A DNA stretch of 64,000 nucleotides. It comes from Haloglomus litoreum. Its GTDB lineage: Archaea; Halobacteriota; Halobacteria; Halobacteriales; Haloarculaceae. Shown one piece after another: positions 1 through 8,375 of this stretch; the stretch's first letter is position 1; the number at the start of each line of letters is the position of its first letter. The DNA is taken from the NCBI RefSeq assembly GCF_029338515.1, contig NZ_CP119988.1, positions 1,240,001 to 1,304,000 of the forward strand. The letters are read 5' to 3'. The notes beneath the pieces are model-generated. The model had not been told where the DNA came from and did no database searches. It saw only the letters and a list, made by a program, of their open reading frames with translations. Position numbers and translations under genes: made by a program.

Positions 1-637
1 GACCGACTTCGGTGATCCACGGATTCTCTCGAAGGTTCGACGGGCAGTCAGTGGCGAGATGGCTGAAGTCGTCGACCTATGGGAAGCGTTCCAGCGGGCG
101 ATCAGTATGGAGATCGAACTCGCCTCGAATCTTACGTCGGCTATCAAACCGATGAGCAAGATCTACGAACTCTGGTGTCTCAGTCTTCTCGATCGTCTCC
201 TCACCGATATCGTCGGTACCGACGGCACACGTCCCGAGTCGCTGTCGGGGGTGTTCGAATACGGATCCTCGGTCAAACTCTACTACAATCGGTCAATCGC
301 CACCCACAGTAACTTCCTCTGGCCCGGGATGGGAATCAGCCCAGGCGCGCCTGATTTTGCGCTCGAAGCTGATGGCGAGCTCGTCTGGGTCGGTGACGCG
401 AAATACAAGACCTGGCGGACGCTTGACCTGGATGACTACCGACGCTTCATCACGTATCTCGTGGATCTGGTTCCCGAGGCCGAGACTGGTACGATCCTGT
501 ACATCGATGATTCCTCTGGGTCGTTCCGTCGTGAACAGGATTTCCAGGCGTTTTCGATCGAGCACATAGCTGCGCGTCCGCGGACAAAGTCACAGTCTTC
601 CGGATTCTTGCGCGAGAAATTTGAACGGTTGCTATAG
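1..637 (+). CDS. PD-(D/E)XK nuclease-like protein, C-terminal part
   Basis: The reading frame is already open at base 2 and runs into the first ATG (59), so the 5' end lies outside the window. The visible 211 residues carry a Y-E-x-W-C helix followed by a PDF segment and, 14 residues later, VGDAKYK: the P-D...D-x-K arrangement of PD-(D/E)XK nucleases. Counting from the ATG, D99 and D113/K115 are the likely metal and catalytic residues. The overall pattern (YELWCL helix, nuclease core, short tail) resembles the C-terminal nuclease of DUF2357/McrC-like restriction proteins, in which an upstream motor gene usually supplies the ATPase; that gene would lie before this window. Role in DNA cleavage is inferred from motif order only. 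Confidence 0.6.
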   Translation, partial: TDFGDPRILSKVRRAVSGEMAEVVDLWEAFQRAISMEIELASNLTSAIKPMSKIYELWCLSLLDRLLTDIVGTDGTRPESLSGVFEYGSSVKLYYNRSIATHSNFLWPGMGISPGAPDFALEADGELVWVGDAKYKTWRTLDLDDYRRFITYLVDLVPEAETGTILYIDDSSGSFRREQDFQAFSIEHIAARPRTKSQSSGFLREKFERLL

Positions 638-844
638 GCCCTCAATTGGAACTTGATGAGAGAATAGGTCACTATCGGACCGTACCCGGGACTTATCCTG
701 AAGTCTCCATCAGAGCTAGCCTCACGAAGTGCTGGCTTGACCGCGAGGAACTCGGCTAGCTCGAGGAGACTGCCGCCCGGGCGGACTGAGAGCACGAGAT
801 CACCATCCAACTCATGGGATGGTGTGGGCTCCGAGCGGACGGGG

Positions 845-940
845 AACGTATCGAGTCACGACCTCCGACGCCCCTGGGCGACGTATCATCTCGTCGAGCG
901 GCGGGCCAATGTCCGGACGATGATAGCCGTCGGTAGGTGA
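845..940 (+). pseudogene. Tyrosine recombinase remnant (last 31 codons)
   Basis: The frame encodes SSHDLRRPWATYHLVE and then VRTMIAV, the HxxR helix and following helix of a tyrosine recombinase, and ends at a TGA. Almost the same stretch occurs at the end of the larger integrase fragment near 32.8 kb, which supports a shared origin. Upstream in 638-844 the frame encodes no recognisable recombinase sequence and the nucleophilic tyrosine region is absent, so this is a leftover of a lost integrative element. Nothing else is seen in 638-1006. Confidence 0.6.
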
Positions 941-1006
941 TCTGATTACTCTGCTAGCGAGCCGTATCTCGCAGAGCCGGCCGAGAGTCGAATCGGGAAG
1001 GCGCTG

Positions 1007-1870
1007 TCATCCTGCTTCGGTGTCTTCGTCCTGCTGTATCTGCCACCATTCTCCCTGCTCCATCGACGCCGCAGCGCGAAGCGAGATAGTGTCTCTGTTT
1101 CCTCTCTCTTTCGTGGTGATATCGGCAAAAGCACCGACCTGGCCGGCGTCTCTTGCATTCTCGTCAGCCCCCGACTTGAGACCTGGAGCGCCGGGCTCAA
1201 AGAATCCCCTTTCGATAAGTTCCGTCTTGACCTTCTGTCCCAGTTTCATCTTCCCGGGAACTAGCCCAGCTGCTCGAGAGAGATACTTGAACGTCGGATC
1301 CTCAGCCAGCCGGTCCGCCTCTTCGTCCCGACGGCGGTATCGTCGCTCATAGTCGACAATGACTTCAATGACCAGAAGCGCAATTCCCTCGATTCGTTTC
1401 CGATTCCCGAAGGCAGTCAGATCCAATAACAGCATTCCGCGAACAGCCTCCGCCTGGAGATGTCTAGGAATATCCAATTGGCTACAATACGCCTGCGTAA
1501 TCCGTTTCTTGTCGATATTCGCTAGCCGGGATGCCTGGTTTCCGTCCGACGGATGTCGGCCTTCCTGATGCAGTGCGAGCCGGGTCTCAGGGACCTTGAA
1601 ACGGGCAAACTGACTCGACTTCTTCCGTTCCGCCTCTACTCCGATCGATGTCGCTCCGATAGGTTCGTAGCCGACAGACCATGGACTCAACTCTGTCTCC
1701 CACGCCGCCGGTAGCTCACCATCTACACTATCCGACGTGTCCCGGCCCCGGTAGTCCAGAGTCGGCTGGTCATCATCGGACTCATCTAGCCACTGGATAC
1801 GGTCGATATCTTCCTCAGGCGCGACTGCTTCGTCTTCATCCAACTGTCGCACCCGAACGATCCGACGCAT
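1007..1870 (-). CDS. Protein with TFB/cyclin-fold-like helical region
   Basis: 287 residues. The first 40 are acidic and probably disordered. Residues about 40-100 form a conserved-looking block (DYRGRDTSDSVDGELPAAW...), and residues 120-180 read as a helical bundle (ITQAYCSQLDIP, LLLDLTAFGNRKRIEGIALL, VIDYERRYRR-type) that resembles one cyclin box of TFB-like proteins or the haloarchaeal protein annotated as RNA polymerase epsilon subunit. The tail (residues 190-287) is charged. No zinc ribbon, nuclease motif or P-loop is visible. A role in transcription is possible but rests on fold impression only. It stands alone, with about 550 bases of non-coding AT-richer DNA upstream. Confidence 0.5.
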   Translation of the reverse strand: MRRIVRVRQLDEDEAVAPEEDIDRIQWLDESDDDQPTLDYRGRDTSDSVDGELPAAWETELSPWSVGYEPIGATSIGVEAERKKSSQFARFKVPETRLALHQEGRHPSDGNQASRLANIDKKRITQAYCSQLDIPRHLQAEAVRGMLLLDLTAFGNRKRIEGIALLVIEVIVDYERRYRRRDEEADRLAEDPTFKYLSRAAGLVPGKMKLGQKVKTELIERGFFEPGAPGLKSGADENARDAGQVGAFADITTKERGNRDTISLRAAASMEQGEWWQIQQDEDTEAG

Positions 1871-2427
1871 CTGAGACGGGGTTCCATACGGGAGCTTATC
1901 AGCCTATGTGTGAACGGAAGACCCCTTTTGGCCACGTATATCATTGAGTAACTTACCAAATGCTTATTTGATAGTTATTATTTATATGTACTTCCGCAAC
2001 AATACCATCACGTGAGGGAGGCGGTCGGCGACGGCCAGCGGCCGATGCCGGCTCTGCCAATCCGGTGAATCATTCTGATTCGGCTCGTTTCGAACTCCGA
2101 TTTGACTTGTCGCAATAATGCGACAGATGTTCTGTCCATTGGAATTCGAAGCGACCCTCATTCGCTTAGCGTACAGTATCGTACGCGCTCTGCGCCCGGG
2201 TGATGTAACCCTTAGGCGCTTCGGAGCAAAGCGGATCGTCCCGACACAATCCGATTCTGAGTGGTGAGACGTTGATTGCGTCTCTTGCCATACCAGGTCG
2301 GCACGGATTTTGGAGTGGCAGGTTGCCTGGAGAATCCTGACCGCTGCCCTCGATTGTAATGCTCTGTACGGCCGCTGGCGAGTGGCAACGCTGGCCAGCG
2401 CTGGCAGGGCATTGGAGAGCCATTACC
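1871..2427. other. Divergent intergenic region with a 7-bp hairpin
   Basis: No convincing gene. AT-rich blocks at 1935-1990 could hold TATA boxes for either side. A perfect inverted repeat, TGTCGCA-ataa-TGCGACA, lies at 2108-2125, and a 12-bp palindrome CGCTGGCCAGCG at 2389-2400 sits just before the start of the next gene. Both could be operators. The reverse-strand ORFs here overlap the coding strand of the downstream genes and look like shadows. Confidence 0.4.
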
Positions 2428-2796
2428 ATGAGCACAAAGAGCCTCAGTTCTGATCCGAGCCCGCCGACGATTACAAACCACGCTGCTGACCAGTGGGAAG
2501 ATCGAGCGCCCGTCGACACCCCTGAGCCGCTGGTAACAGCCATCCACGATGCGTTCGAAGTAGATAGCCAGGTCAACGGCGATACGGCCTATTATCACCC
2601 CGCTTACGACCTGCTGCTGGTCATCAAGTCCTGGCGAGTGGTGACGGTACTGTACGCTGACCACGACCGGATGGACACGACAAGCATGCAGGCTTGTGAG
2701 TGTGGTTGTCTGACCGATATCTTCGAACACGATGCGTGCCCCCGTTGCGGCGACCCGGTCGAGAAAACCATCACGATGACCGGGGGGTGGTCCTGA
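2428..2796 (+). CDS. Small protein with C-terminal zinc ribbon
   Basis: 122 residues from the ATG at 2428; a longer in-frame start at 2359 would add 23 residues of low-complexity sequence over the palindromic upstream region and is less likely. The N-terminal two thirds (DQWEDRAPVDTPEPL... and a hydrophobic strand LLLVIKSWRVVTVLYAD) look like a compact alpha/beta domain. The C-terminus has CECGC followed by CPRCG, enough cysteines for one zinc ribbon. The stop overlaps the start of the next gene (TGATG), so the two are translationally coupled. Function unknown. Confidence 0.65.
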   Translation: MSTKSLSSDPSPPTITNHAADQWEDRAPVDTPEPLVTAIHDAFEVDSQVNGDTAYYHPAYDLLLVIKSWRVVTVLYADHDRMDTTSMQACECGCLTDIFEHDACPRCGDPVEKTITMTGGWS

Positions 2797-3101
2797 TGGC
2801 AGTGCGAGAAGGCCGGACGCGTCTCGACGAGATGAACGGTTCAGGTGACAACGTGTTCGTCATCGCAACGGTGACCCACATCCAAGATCTGAACAGCGCC
2901 AAGCCCTATCAGAAGGGGCTTCTCCGGGATGGATCGATGTCGGCCGGCGATGTCCGGCCGTTCGTGGTCTACGATCCGGATATCCGGCTTGAGAAGGGGA
3001 CCCGATACAAGATGAACGGGTTCGATCATCCGTACGAGCCCTACGAGGAGATCCAACTGCTGCTCGGTGAGGACGCGTACGTGGAGGTCTGCGAGACGTG
3101 A
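2796..3101 (+). CDS. Small protein, OB-fold-like
   Basis: 101 residues, starting at the ATG that overlaps the previous stop; a purine-rich GGGGGG tract lies just upstream. The sequence alternates short hydrophobic strands (VFVIATVTHIQDL, FVVYDP, RYKMNGFDH, EEIQLLLGEDAYVEV) in a way that resembles an OB-fold, as in RPA-type single-strand binding proteins, but no diagnostic motif was found. Paired with the zinc-ribbon protein in one operon; a nucleic-acid-binding role is an inference. Confidence 0.6.
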   Translation: MAVREGRTRLDEMNGSGDNVFVIATVTHIQDLNSAKPYQKGLLRDGSMSAGDVRPFVVYDPDIRLEKGTRYKMNGFDHPYEPYEEIQLLLGEDAYVEVCET

Positions 3102-3148
3102 GGGGTCACTACCCCCCTTTTCGTCAACAATCCGGAGGCGGTCTTGGA

Positions 3149-3282
3149 CTAGCACACAACTAGGAGCGATAGCCCTAGGACTGAGGAAGCCTAGGAACTG
3201 CTCCAAACTAGACTACTGACTTGCTGAGTGGTTTTACTAGGTTGAATTCGTCCTAGACTAGTTGAACTAGGTAAAGGGCTAG
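3149..3282. repeat. Cluster of ten CTAG sites
   Basis: CTAG occurs at 3149, 3160, 3175, 3191, 3208, 3237, 3253, 3258, 3267 and 3279, mostly as ACTAGG or CCTAGG/A. The tetranucleotide is usually scarce in haloarchaeal DNA, so ten copies in 134 bases is a marked local excess. The cluster fills the gap between the coupled gene pair and the next gene, just before an AT-rich promoter-like stretch (3300-3345). It may be a binding array or iteron-like region. Confidence 0.6.
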
Positions 3283-3371
3283 GCTAAATCTCTCAAACAC
3301 TGGATGTTCGAAATTTGTTCCAAATTTTACAGAAATATTTATGTCGGTGGGGTTCCGACTTGGCATCGAGG

Positions 3372-3950
3372 ATGGCGACGAATGCTCACTCCCCCTCGGC
3401 CCAGTCCAGCTCGCGACTCATCGACAACGTGGTCGTCTTCAATGCTCGACAGCACAACTGGCGTCCTTGCGTAGAGGGTCCTACAGACGCCAATGCTCAT
3501 CGCAGCGTGAATGTTGGTCAGCCTTGGCACGGAATCAAACAGCATGCCATGAACCGAGAACTGCACCCTCGGACGATCCCGAAGGGTGCGCTGATTATTG
3601 CGCGGCGGACGACACGGGGCGACGGCTCTGCCCCCCACGGGACGCTCGGCCTCTGGAAATACCACGGGTATGCCCCAGTCACTGACCAGTCTGAAACACC
3701 ATGGCCTGAGACCTACGACTACGTCCTTTACGCGCGGGAACTGCAGACTGTCGAGCGGGAGTTCGCGCGTCCCTTCAACGCGCGCTTCGGTGAGGGTGGC
3801 CTGTTCCACCAGGCCAAGCTCATGCGAAGCGTAACGCGCCTAACGCGTGCAGATGCTCGAGCGTACCTTGGGCAACTCGTCGAGCACAGAGGTATGTCAA
3901 AATCCGCACAGCGGTTCCTCGATAAGTTGCTTGAGCGCCAACCGGAGTGA
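3372..3950 (+). CDS. Hypothetical protein, possibly PUA/EVE-like
   Basis: 192 residues from the ATG at 3372; an upstream TTG-type extension to 3315 would run through the AT-rich TATA-like stretch at 3325-3345 and is rejected. The centre (IPKGALIIARR, GTLGLWKYHGYAP, TYDYVLYARELQTVEREF) resembles the strand pattern of PUA/EVE domains that bind modified bases, but this is weak. The last 50 residues are helical and basic (RLTRADARAYLGQLVEHRGM). No catalytic motif is seen. It ends 55 bases before the polymerase gene on the other strand. Confidence 0.5.
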   Translation: MATNAHSPSAQSSSRLIDNVVVFNARQHNWRPCVEGPTDANAHRSVNVGQPWHGIKQHAMNRELHPRTIPKGALIIARRTTRGDGSAPHGTLGLWKYHGYAPVTDQSETPWPETYDYVLYARELQTVEREFARPFNARFGEGGLFHQAKLMRSVTRLTRADARAYLGQLVEHRGMSKSAQRFLDKLLERQPE

Positions 3951-4005
3951 CTGGTAGGTGCCGCACCCGCACATCGATTATCGCCGCTAACCGAGATGAC
4001 AGAGC

Positions 4006-6111
4006 TCAATACGTCCGAAGACTCGCATCCGAGCGGTCCGCCAGGTACGCCTCAATATCTGATTCCCGCCATCCCGTCGGGGAGAGGACACTCTCAGCTG
4101 CTCGGAGTAGTCGTTCCCGGTAGAACGAGGCATCATATGCGGTCTCGGCAGTGACTTCGAACGCCAACCGAACTCGATCGCGCGAATGTGTCGCGTCGTT
4201 GGCGACGAGGTACTCGATGGATTCGCCCGGATGGACGCCGATACCCTGAGACTCAGCGCGCCGCAACGCCGATACCGACCGCGTGCGCTGCTCGTACTCC
4301 TCGAGCGGTTTCGAGACTCGCTGGGTGATGAGCAGTTCTCTCGCGTCGACTGCGCCCCGGTTGAGTTCATCCAGCCGTCGTTGGAGAATGTCGCACACCG
4401 CCTGCGGCTCACGGTGTTCCGAGTACGTCTGGATAAATCCACGTTGCACGCGGTCGACGTACGCTGAGGTGGAGCGCTGTCGACACTCGATGCCGCGATA
4501 CTTGTAGCGATCGTTGATACCTGCCTCTTTGCCGAAGTACTTCGTGAGCGCGCCCGCATCCGAGGTCCGCTGTGGAACGAACGCGATCCAGTCGTACGCC
4601 GCCTCGTGTTCGAGGTCGATTGCAATTGCCTCGCTGACTGTCTCGCAAACTTCTTCGAGCGGTGTCTGCTCGCGGTCGGCCATCGCGGTCACCCAAAGGC
4701 TGTCGACGATGCCGTGGACCACACGCCAGCCGTTCGCTTCGAGGAGCTCCTTCGCGTCGAGGAGGATCTCCCGGGCGACCGCATTGATCGCCTCGTGGCA
4801 CTCGATACGACCGAACTTGGCGTTGCTGAACCCCTGGTACCCGAAGCAGGAGACGAGGATCCACTTCAGTGCCGCCGAGCGTCCCTGAAGCGCCTGCTCT
4901 CGCTCGAGGTCATCGACGGTCTGTAGTTCGGCCTTGATCGCGGCCCGGTCGTCGATAATCGGCTTTAGCACATCCGCGAGATAGCCCCGTTCGTCGCAGA
5001 TCGAATAGTCCAGCCCTGGCACGTCGTCGCTGGTGTGACAGTCACAGCAGACCGTCTCCGGGCTGATGTTCCGTGTCACCATGATATTCGGATACATCGA
5101 CGAGAAATCGAGTTCGTGGACGTCCTCGTGGATGCCGACCTCGGGCTCGAAGGTGAACCCGCCGCGGTCGGCCTCGTGGAGCGTGCGCATCGATTTGAAG
5201 AATTCATGTCGCCAGGAGTTCCACGGCACGCGGACGTCCCGCTCGCGCGCCTCGCGAATCTGGATGGCGGTGAGGATATTCCCGATGGAGGCCCAGCCGA
5301 GCTCCTGGAGTGGCTTCCCCGAGCGCTCGACGAGATCGAGACAGCCCGCCAGATTCGTCTCCGACCACATGAACGAGTGTTGCTCGTTGATGAGAACCCG
5401 TCCGGGGACGGAATAGCGGGCTGGTGAGTGGCCGACCTGTCCGTAGCTCGTATAGGTCGACCGCCCCGCTCGTTGCTGGTAGCCCGGGCGCCGCCCCAGC
5501 TGGAACGACCGATTGCAGACACGGTCGGCCAGCTCGAACAGTCGGGGGACGAGCGCTGCTGCACTCACGACCAGAATATCCGGGTCGGTCCGGTGGAGGC
5601 GTCGGGTAACCGTCTCGATGATGGTGTCGGGGCCCTCAATCACCTGCTCGCCGACGGTCAGCCGTGGCAACGGGTTGGTCGCCAGGTCGGCCTCGGTCGC
5701 GGCCAGCCGGAGGCATTCGAGCTCGCGGGTCTCGGTGGGCGTCGGCTCGGTCCCCGTCTCCAGACAGTAGCGGAACTCCGGCGAGAGGTCCACGTCGAAC
5801 AACCGGTAGGCGCCTGGCCGGTCCCACTGTTGGATCTGTCGGGCTACGTCGGTAATCGCTCCAACGTCGGTCACATCGACGCGGAGCATCGGGGCGGCCT
5901 CGTGCCGGAAGCCCGGACGGTGGTGGGTACGGGCGGTCGCTGCAACTTGCGGGTGAGTGCGAAGATGCGGCCGGATATCGTCTAGGGATCCGCCCTCAGC
6001 GTGGACACAGATCGTGGGCGTGTAGTCGGCAACCCGTTCGGCGGTCACGCCGTCGGGGGTGACCCGCCAGACCAGCACCGCTCCGTCCTGAAAGTCAATC
6101 TTCAGAACCAT
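4006..6111 (-). CDS. polB: Family B DNA polymerase, exonuclease-degenerate
   Basis: 701 residues. Polymerase motif A is DFSSMYPNI (335-343), motif B is KWILVSCFGYQG (416-428, the K...YG helix) and motif C is HGIVDS (466-471). Motif C keeps the second aspartate of the usual D-T-D but has valine and isoleucine before it. The N-terminal third aligns in position with the exonuclease domain, yet the D-x-E of exo motif I is not visible (FDVDLSPEFRY) and later exo motifs are not recognisable, so proofreading is probably lost. The start at 6111 gives a natural N-terminus (MVLKIDF); the frame stays open to 6534 but that part is antisense-like and overlaps two genes. The stop-start order with the next two genes suggests an operon read from 7049 down. 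Likely replicates or repairs the element. Confidence 0.85.
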   Translation of the reverse strand: MVLKIDFQDGAVLVWRVTPDGVTAERVADYTPTICVHAEGGSLDDIRPHLRTHPQVAATARTHHRPGFRHEAAPMLRVDVTDVGAITDVARQIQQWDRPGAYRLFDVDLSPEFRYCLETGTEPTPTETRELECLRLAATEADLATNPLPRLTVGEQVIEGPDTIIETVTRRLHRTDPDILVVSAAALVPRLFELADRVCNRSFQLGRRPGYQQRAGRSTYTSYGQVGHSPARYSVPGRVLINEQHSFMWSETNLAGCLDLVERSGKPLQELGWASIGNILTAIQIREARERDVRVPWNSWRHEFFKSMRTLHEADRGGFTFEPEVGIHEDVHELDFSSMYPNIMVTRNISPETVCCDCHTSDDVPGLDYSICDERGYLADVLKPIIDDRAAIKAELQTVDDLEREQALQGRSAALKWILVSCFGYQGFSNAKFGRIECHEAINAVAREILLDAKELLEANGWRVVHGIVDSLWVTAMADREQTPLEEVCETVSEAIAIDLEHEAAYDWIAFVPQRTSDAGALTKYFGKEAGINDRYKYRGIECRQRSTSAYVDRVQRGFIQTYSEHREPQAVCDILQRRLDELNRGAVDARELLITQRVSKPLEEYEQRTRSVSALRRAESQGIGVHPGESIEYLVANDATHSRDRVRLAFEVTAETAYDASFYRERLLRAAESVLSPTGWRESDIEAYLADRSDASLRTY

Positions 6112-6376
6112 CCTCACCGTGGACCGCTTCCAGGGCGGTGAGCTGCTCTTCGAGGGTTGCGATGCGAGCTTGCTGGGCCAGCAGCATCGAGAGGAAGACG
6201 GGGAACAGCGGTTCGTCATGATTGAGATAGCCGGCGGCATCGGCGTGCTGTCGGGCGTCCGCCCACAGCTGGTCGTAGTGGCCCTGCTCCCGGCGGCGGA
6301 GCCCCCTTCGATACGGCTGCCAGCGCTCCTCCAGCCCGCGGAGGCGGTCACGGTACGTCGGATTAGTACGCCCCAA
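6095..6376 (-). CDS. Small conserved haloarchaeal protein (DUF8156-like)
   Basis: 93 residues, TTG start at 6376 (MGRTNPTYRD) overlapping the end of the RecA-like gene, and a 17-base overlap with the start of polB. The sequence is a basic N-terminal helix (RDRLRGLEERWQPYRRGLRRRE), a conserved-looking HADAAGYLNHD loop and a C-terminal coiled coil (QQARIATLEEQLTALE). This pattern resembles a small protein often seen beside polB and RecA-like genes in haloarchaea. Its position and coupling suggest an accessory factor of the polymerase. Function not known. Confidence 0.65.
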   Translation of the reverse strand: MGRTNPTYRDRLRGLEERWQPYRRGLRRREQGHYDQLWADARQHADAAGYLNHDEPLFPVFLSMLLAQQARIATLEEQLTALEAVHGEDGSED

Positions 6377-7049
6377 CGCTCGCCACCTCCGTCGTGTCCG
6401 CTACGGCCGTCGCCCGCTCGGCAAGCACCTCGCCCCAGAACGCCAGCGTTGTCTGGAGGTACTGACCATCCCGGTAGACCAGCGTCTCGAATCCCGAGCC
6501 GGTGAACCGCGGCCCGAACTGCGTCTGCTCGCATGCAATCGTCTCTGCGGCGACATCCGCAATCGGTCGAGAAAGTTCGTCGGCGGCCGCTCGTGTGACG
6601 AGGACCGGCACGTCGTGGTCTGTCGCGATCGCTGCCAGGTCGTGCGCTACCTCGCGACAGAGTTCCGCGCCATCCAGGCCCTGAAGGTCCTCAGCGCGGT
6701 ACTGATGGTCCACGACGGGGACGACGACCAGTGCCACGTCGCCAGCTGCGTCGACAAGCCGCTCACGAAGCGTCTGGACCAGGCTGTAGTGCTGGTAGGG
6801 GGTGAATCCGCGGGCGACACTGATGCGTCCCAAGAGGCGGCGACTCGGAGCCAGCCGCCCGAGGGCGGCAGTCGTCGCCCGCCCCTTGCTGTCGACCCAG
6901 AGGGCCGCTCCATCGGTCACCAGCAGGTGGTCCAGCACGAGCGACTGGAGGGGGCCCGGTGCAGTGTCGGTCTCGAGTAGTGTGACGCCGGCTTCGAGTG
7001 TGGGGAGGGCCGGCGTCTCCGGTGGCTGCGGTGATGGTGCAGACTGCAT
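6363..7049 (-). CDS. RecA/RadA-fold protein lacking the Walker A motif
   Basis: 228 residues from the ATG at 7049; an in-frame start at 7133 would add 28 basic residues and cross the TTTCCAG motif region. The core reads WVDSKGRATTAALGRLAP, RRLLGRISVARGFTPYQHYSL and VALVVVPVVDHQYRA, the same order as the strand-helix elements of RadA/RadB after the P-loop (D-x-x-G, ARAFT-x-x-Q, hydrophobic Walker B strand). No GxxxxGK(T/S) is present, so ATP binding is doubtful. It heads the operon with the DUF8156-like gene and polB. It probably supports the polymerase or recombination rather than acting as a motor. Confidence 0.65.
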   Translation of the reverse strand: MQSAPSPQPPETPALPTLEAGVTLLETDTAPGPLQSLVLDHLLVTDGAALWVDSKGRATTAALGRLAPSRRLLGRISVARGFTPYQHYSLVQTLRERLVDAAGDVALVVVPVVDHQYRAEDLQGLDGAELCREVAHDLAAIATDHDVPVLVTRAAADELSRPIADVAAETIACEQTQFGPRFTGSGFETLVYRDGQYLQTTLAFWGEVLAERATAVADTTEVASVGAY

Positions 7050-7092
7050 ACCACAACGACGGTGTGGGGGCTGGATAAGCCGTACCGGGGTC

Positions 7093-7186
7093 TTTCCAGG
7101 TTTCCAGAAGCTACGGCGACCGCCAGATTTCACCTGTCTCGAGCCCTTCTGGCGTTGCTGTGGGGGCTTTCCAGAACGGTTTCCAG
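7093..7186. repeat. Four TTTCCAG half-sites downstream of orc1
   Basis: TTTCCAG occurs at 7093, 7101, 7168 and 7180, all in the same orientation, in the gap between the RecA-like gene start and the orc1 stop. The same heptamer (or its complement CTGGAAA) recurs upstream of each orc1 gene in the window. They may be Orc1 binding sites or operators for the polB operon that starts at 7049. Confidence 0.5.
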
Positions 7187-7225
7187 ATAGGGCGTGGGGC
7201 GAGGCTACTTTCCGTCCCGTGAGGG

Positions 7226-8230
7226 CTACCCGTCTATCAGGTAGGTCCGGGCGCGGCCCTTGCCCTCGGCCCGGATAAGGTTGTAGTGGGCCATCTTCTG
7301 GAGATAGTTCCGGACCGTTCGGTTGGTTCGTGGCTCATCGATACGGTCGCGGTAGGCTTCGTAGAGAGCTGGGGGCCGGAGCTCTTCTTCCTCGGCGAGA
7401 ATGTTGTAGAGGATCTGCTGGTGCTCGTTGAGCTTCTCCACCGTCGATTCGGTGATGTTTGCCTGGGCTCGGGGAATCGCGATGTCGAGGATGTCGTCGG
7501 TGATGCGCGGGACCTCCCGCCGCTCAGCTTCACGCGCGGCTGCCCGCAGAATCCCGATTGCGACCCGCGCGTCACCGGCGGCCGTGTCTGCGATACGTTC
7601 CAGTTCCGGCCGTTCGATCGCACCTTCTTCCAGTCCCCAGCGGACTCGGGCCTCGAGAATCGACACGATTTGCTCGAGACCGTATTTCTCGAAGCGGACG
7701 CGGCGGGCACTCTGGAGGCGACTGACGACCCGGTCATCAAGCCGACCGAACAGGTCCTCCTCCCGATTCGCAATCAGGATCATCGAGAGGCCATCAATCG
7801 AATAGAGGTCGTACAGCACCCGCGTGTCCTCGAGCTGGTCGACCTCATCTAGGACGACAACGTAGGGCGGGCCGTCGTAGTCCCGGAGCCGTTCAAGTAA
7901 CTCGTCGTGGGCAGTCGATTGCCGGTGGATATCAAGCGTCTCCCCGATTCCATCGAGGATGCGGTAGAGGGTCCGGAAGCGGGAGTAATCTTGCCAGCAG
8001 TTCACCCGCTGGTACTCGATATCGAGGACAGCCTCCCGGAGTCGCTCGAGCGTGAACTGAGCACAGCACGTTTTCCCCACGCCCGAGGGTCCAACCAGCA
8101 ACGCCGTCTCGGCGGGTTCGCCATCGGTTATTGGCTCGAGTGCGTTCGAGAGGGCGTTGAGTTCCGGGTTCCGATGCTCGACCTCCCGCGGGACCCACTC
8201 CGCTTGCAGGACACGAGCATCTTCGATCAT
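7226..8230 (-). CDS. orc1: Orc1/Cdc6 replication initiator (copy A)
   Basis: 334 residues, short for the family because the usual N-terminal extension is reduced. AAA+ Walker A is GPSGVGKT (47-54), Walker B is VVVLDEVDQL (124-133), sensor 1 region LIANREED near 152-159, arginine-finger region SRLQSARRVRF. The C-terminal winged-helix domain begins about residue 255 (LNEHQQILYNIL) and ends with NRTVRNYLQKMAHYNLI. Orc1/Cdc6 proteins recognise origin recognition boxes and load the MCM helicase. A perfect inverted repeat lies 46 bases upstream, which suggests origin function or self-regulation. It is divergent from copy B, about 36% similar by eye. Confidence 0.9.
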   Translation of the reverse strand: MIEDARVLQAEWVPREVEHRNPELNALSNALEPITDGEPAETALLVGPSGVGKTCCAQFTLERLREAVLDIEYQRVNCWQDYSRFRTLYRILDGIGETLDIHRQSTAHDELLERLRDYDGPPYVVVLDEVDQLEDTRVLYDLYSIDGLSMILIANREEDLFGRLDDRVVSRLQSARRVRFEKYGLEQIVSILEARVRWGLEEGAIERPELERIADTAAGDARVAIGILRAAAREAERREVPRITDDILDIAIPRAQANITESTVEKLNEHQQILYNILAEEEELRPPALYEAYRDRIDEPRTNRTVRNYLQKMAHYNLIRAEGKGRARTYLIDG

Positions 8231-8275
8231 CTACCACGTCCCTCTGACGGGAGCGGGATAAGTAGAAGGGGGTCA

Positions 8276-8332
8276 TTTCCAGAAATTCCACTTGTGACTG
8301 GACGGTTGCTCTGGAAGTGGAATTTCTGGAAA
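8276..8332. promoter_or_regulatory. 18-bp inverted repeat, candidate origin or operator
   Basis: Arms TTTCCAGAAATTCCACTT (8276-8293) and AAGTGGAATTTCTGGAAA (8315-8332) are perfect complements around a 21-base spacer. It sits between orc1 copy A (start 8230) and the small gene at 8376. The right arm continues as TGGAAACGA, which resembles the dyad core of haloarchaeal origin recognition boxes, although the following G-string is not in the usual orientation. Confidence 0.6.
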
Positions 8333-8375
8333 CGACCCTCCTAGGGCCATATGATCGTGGTTCCTGCCCATCGGT

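Noticed and set aside
4006-6111. Casposon
   Set aside because: A family B polymerase is present, but no Cas1 gene or terminal inverted repeats were found.
6112-6534. N-terminal extension of the polymerase frame
   Set aside because: The frame is open but antisense in character, overlaps two better genes and does not resemble a polymerase N-terminus.
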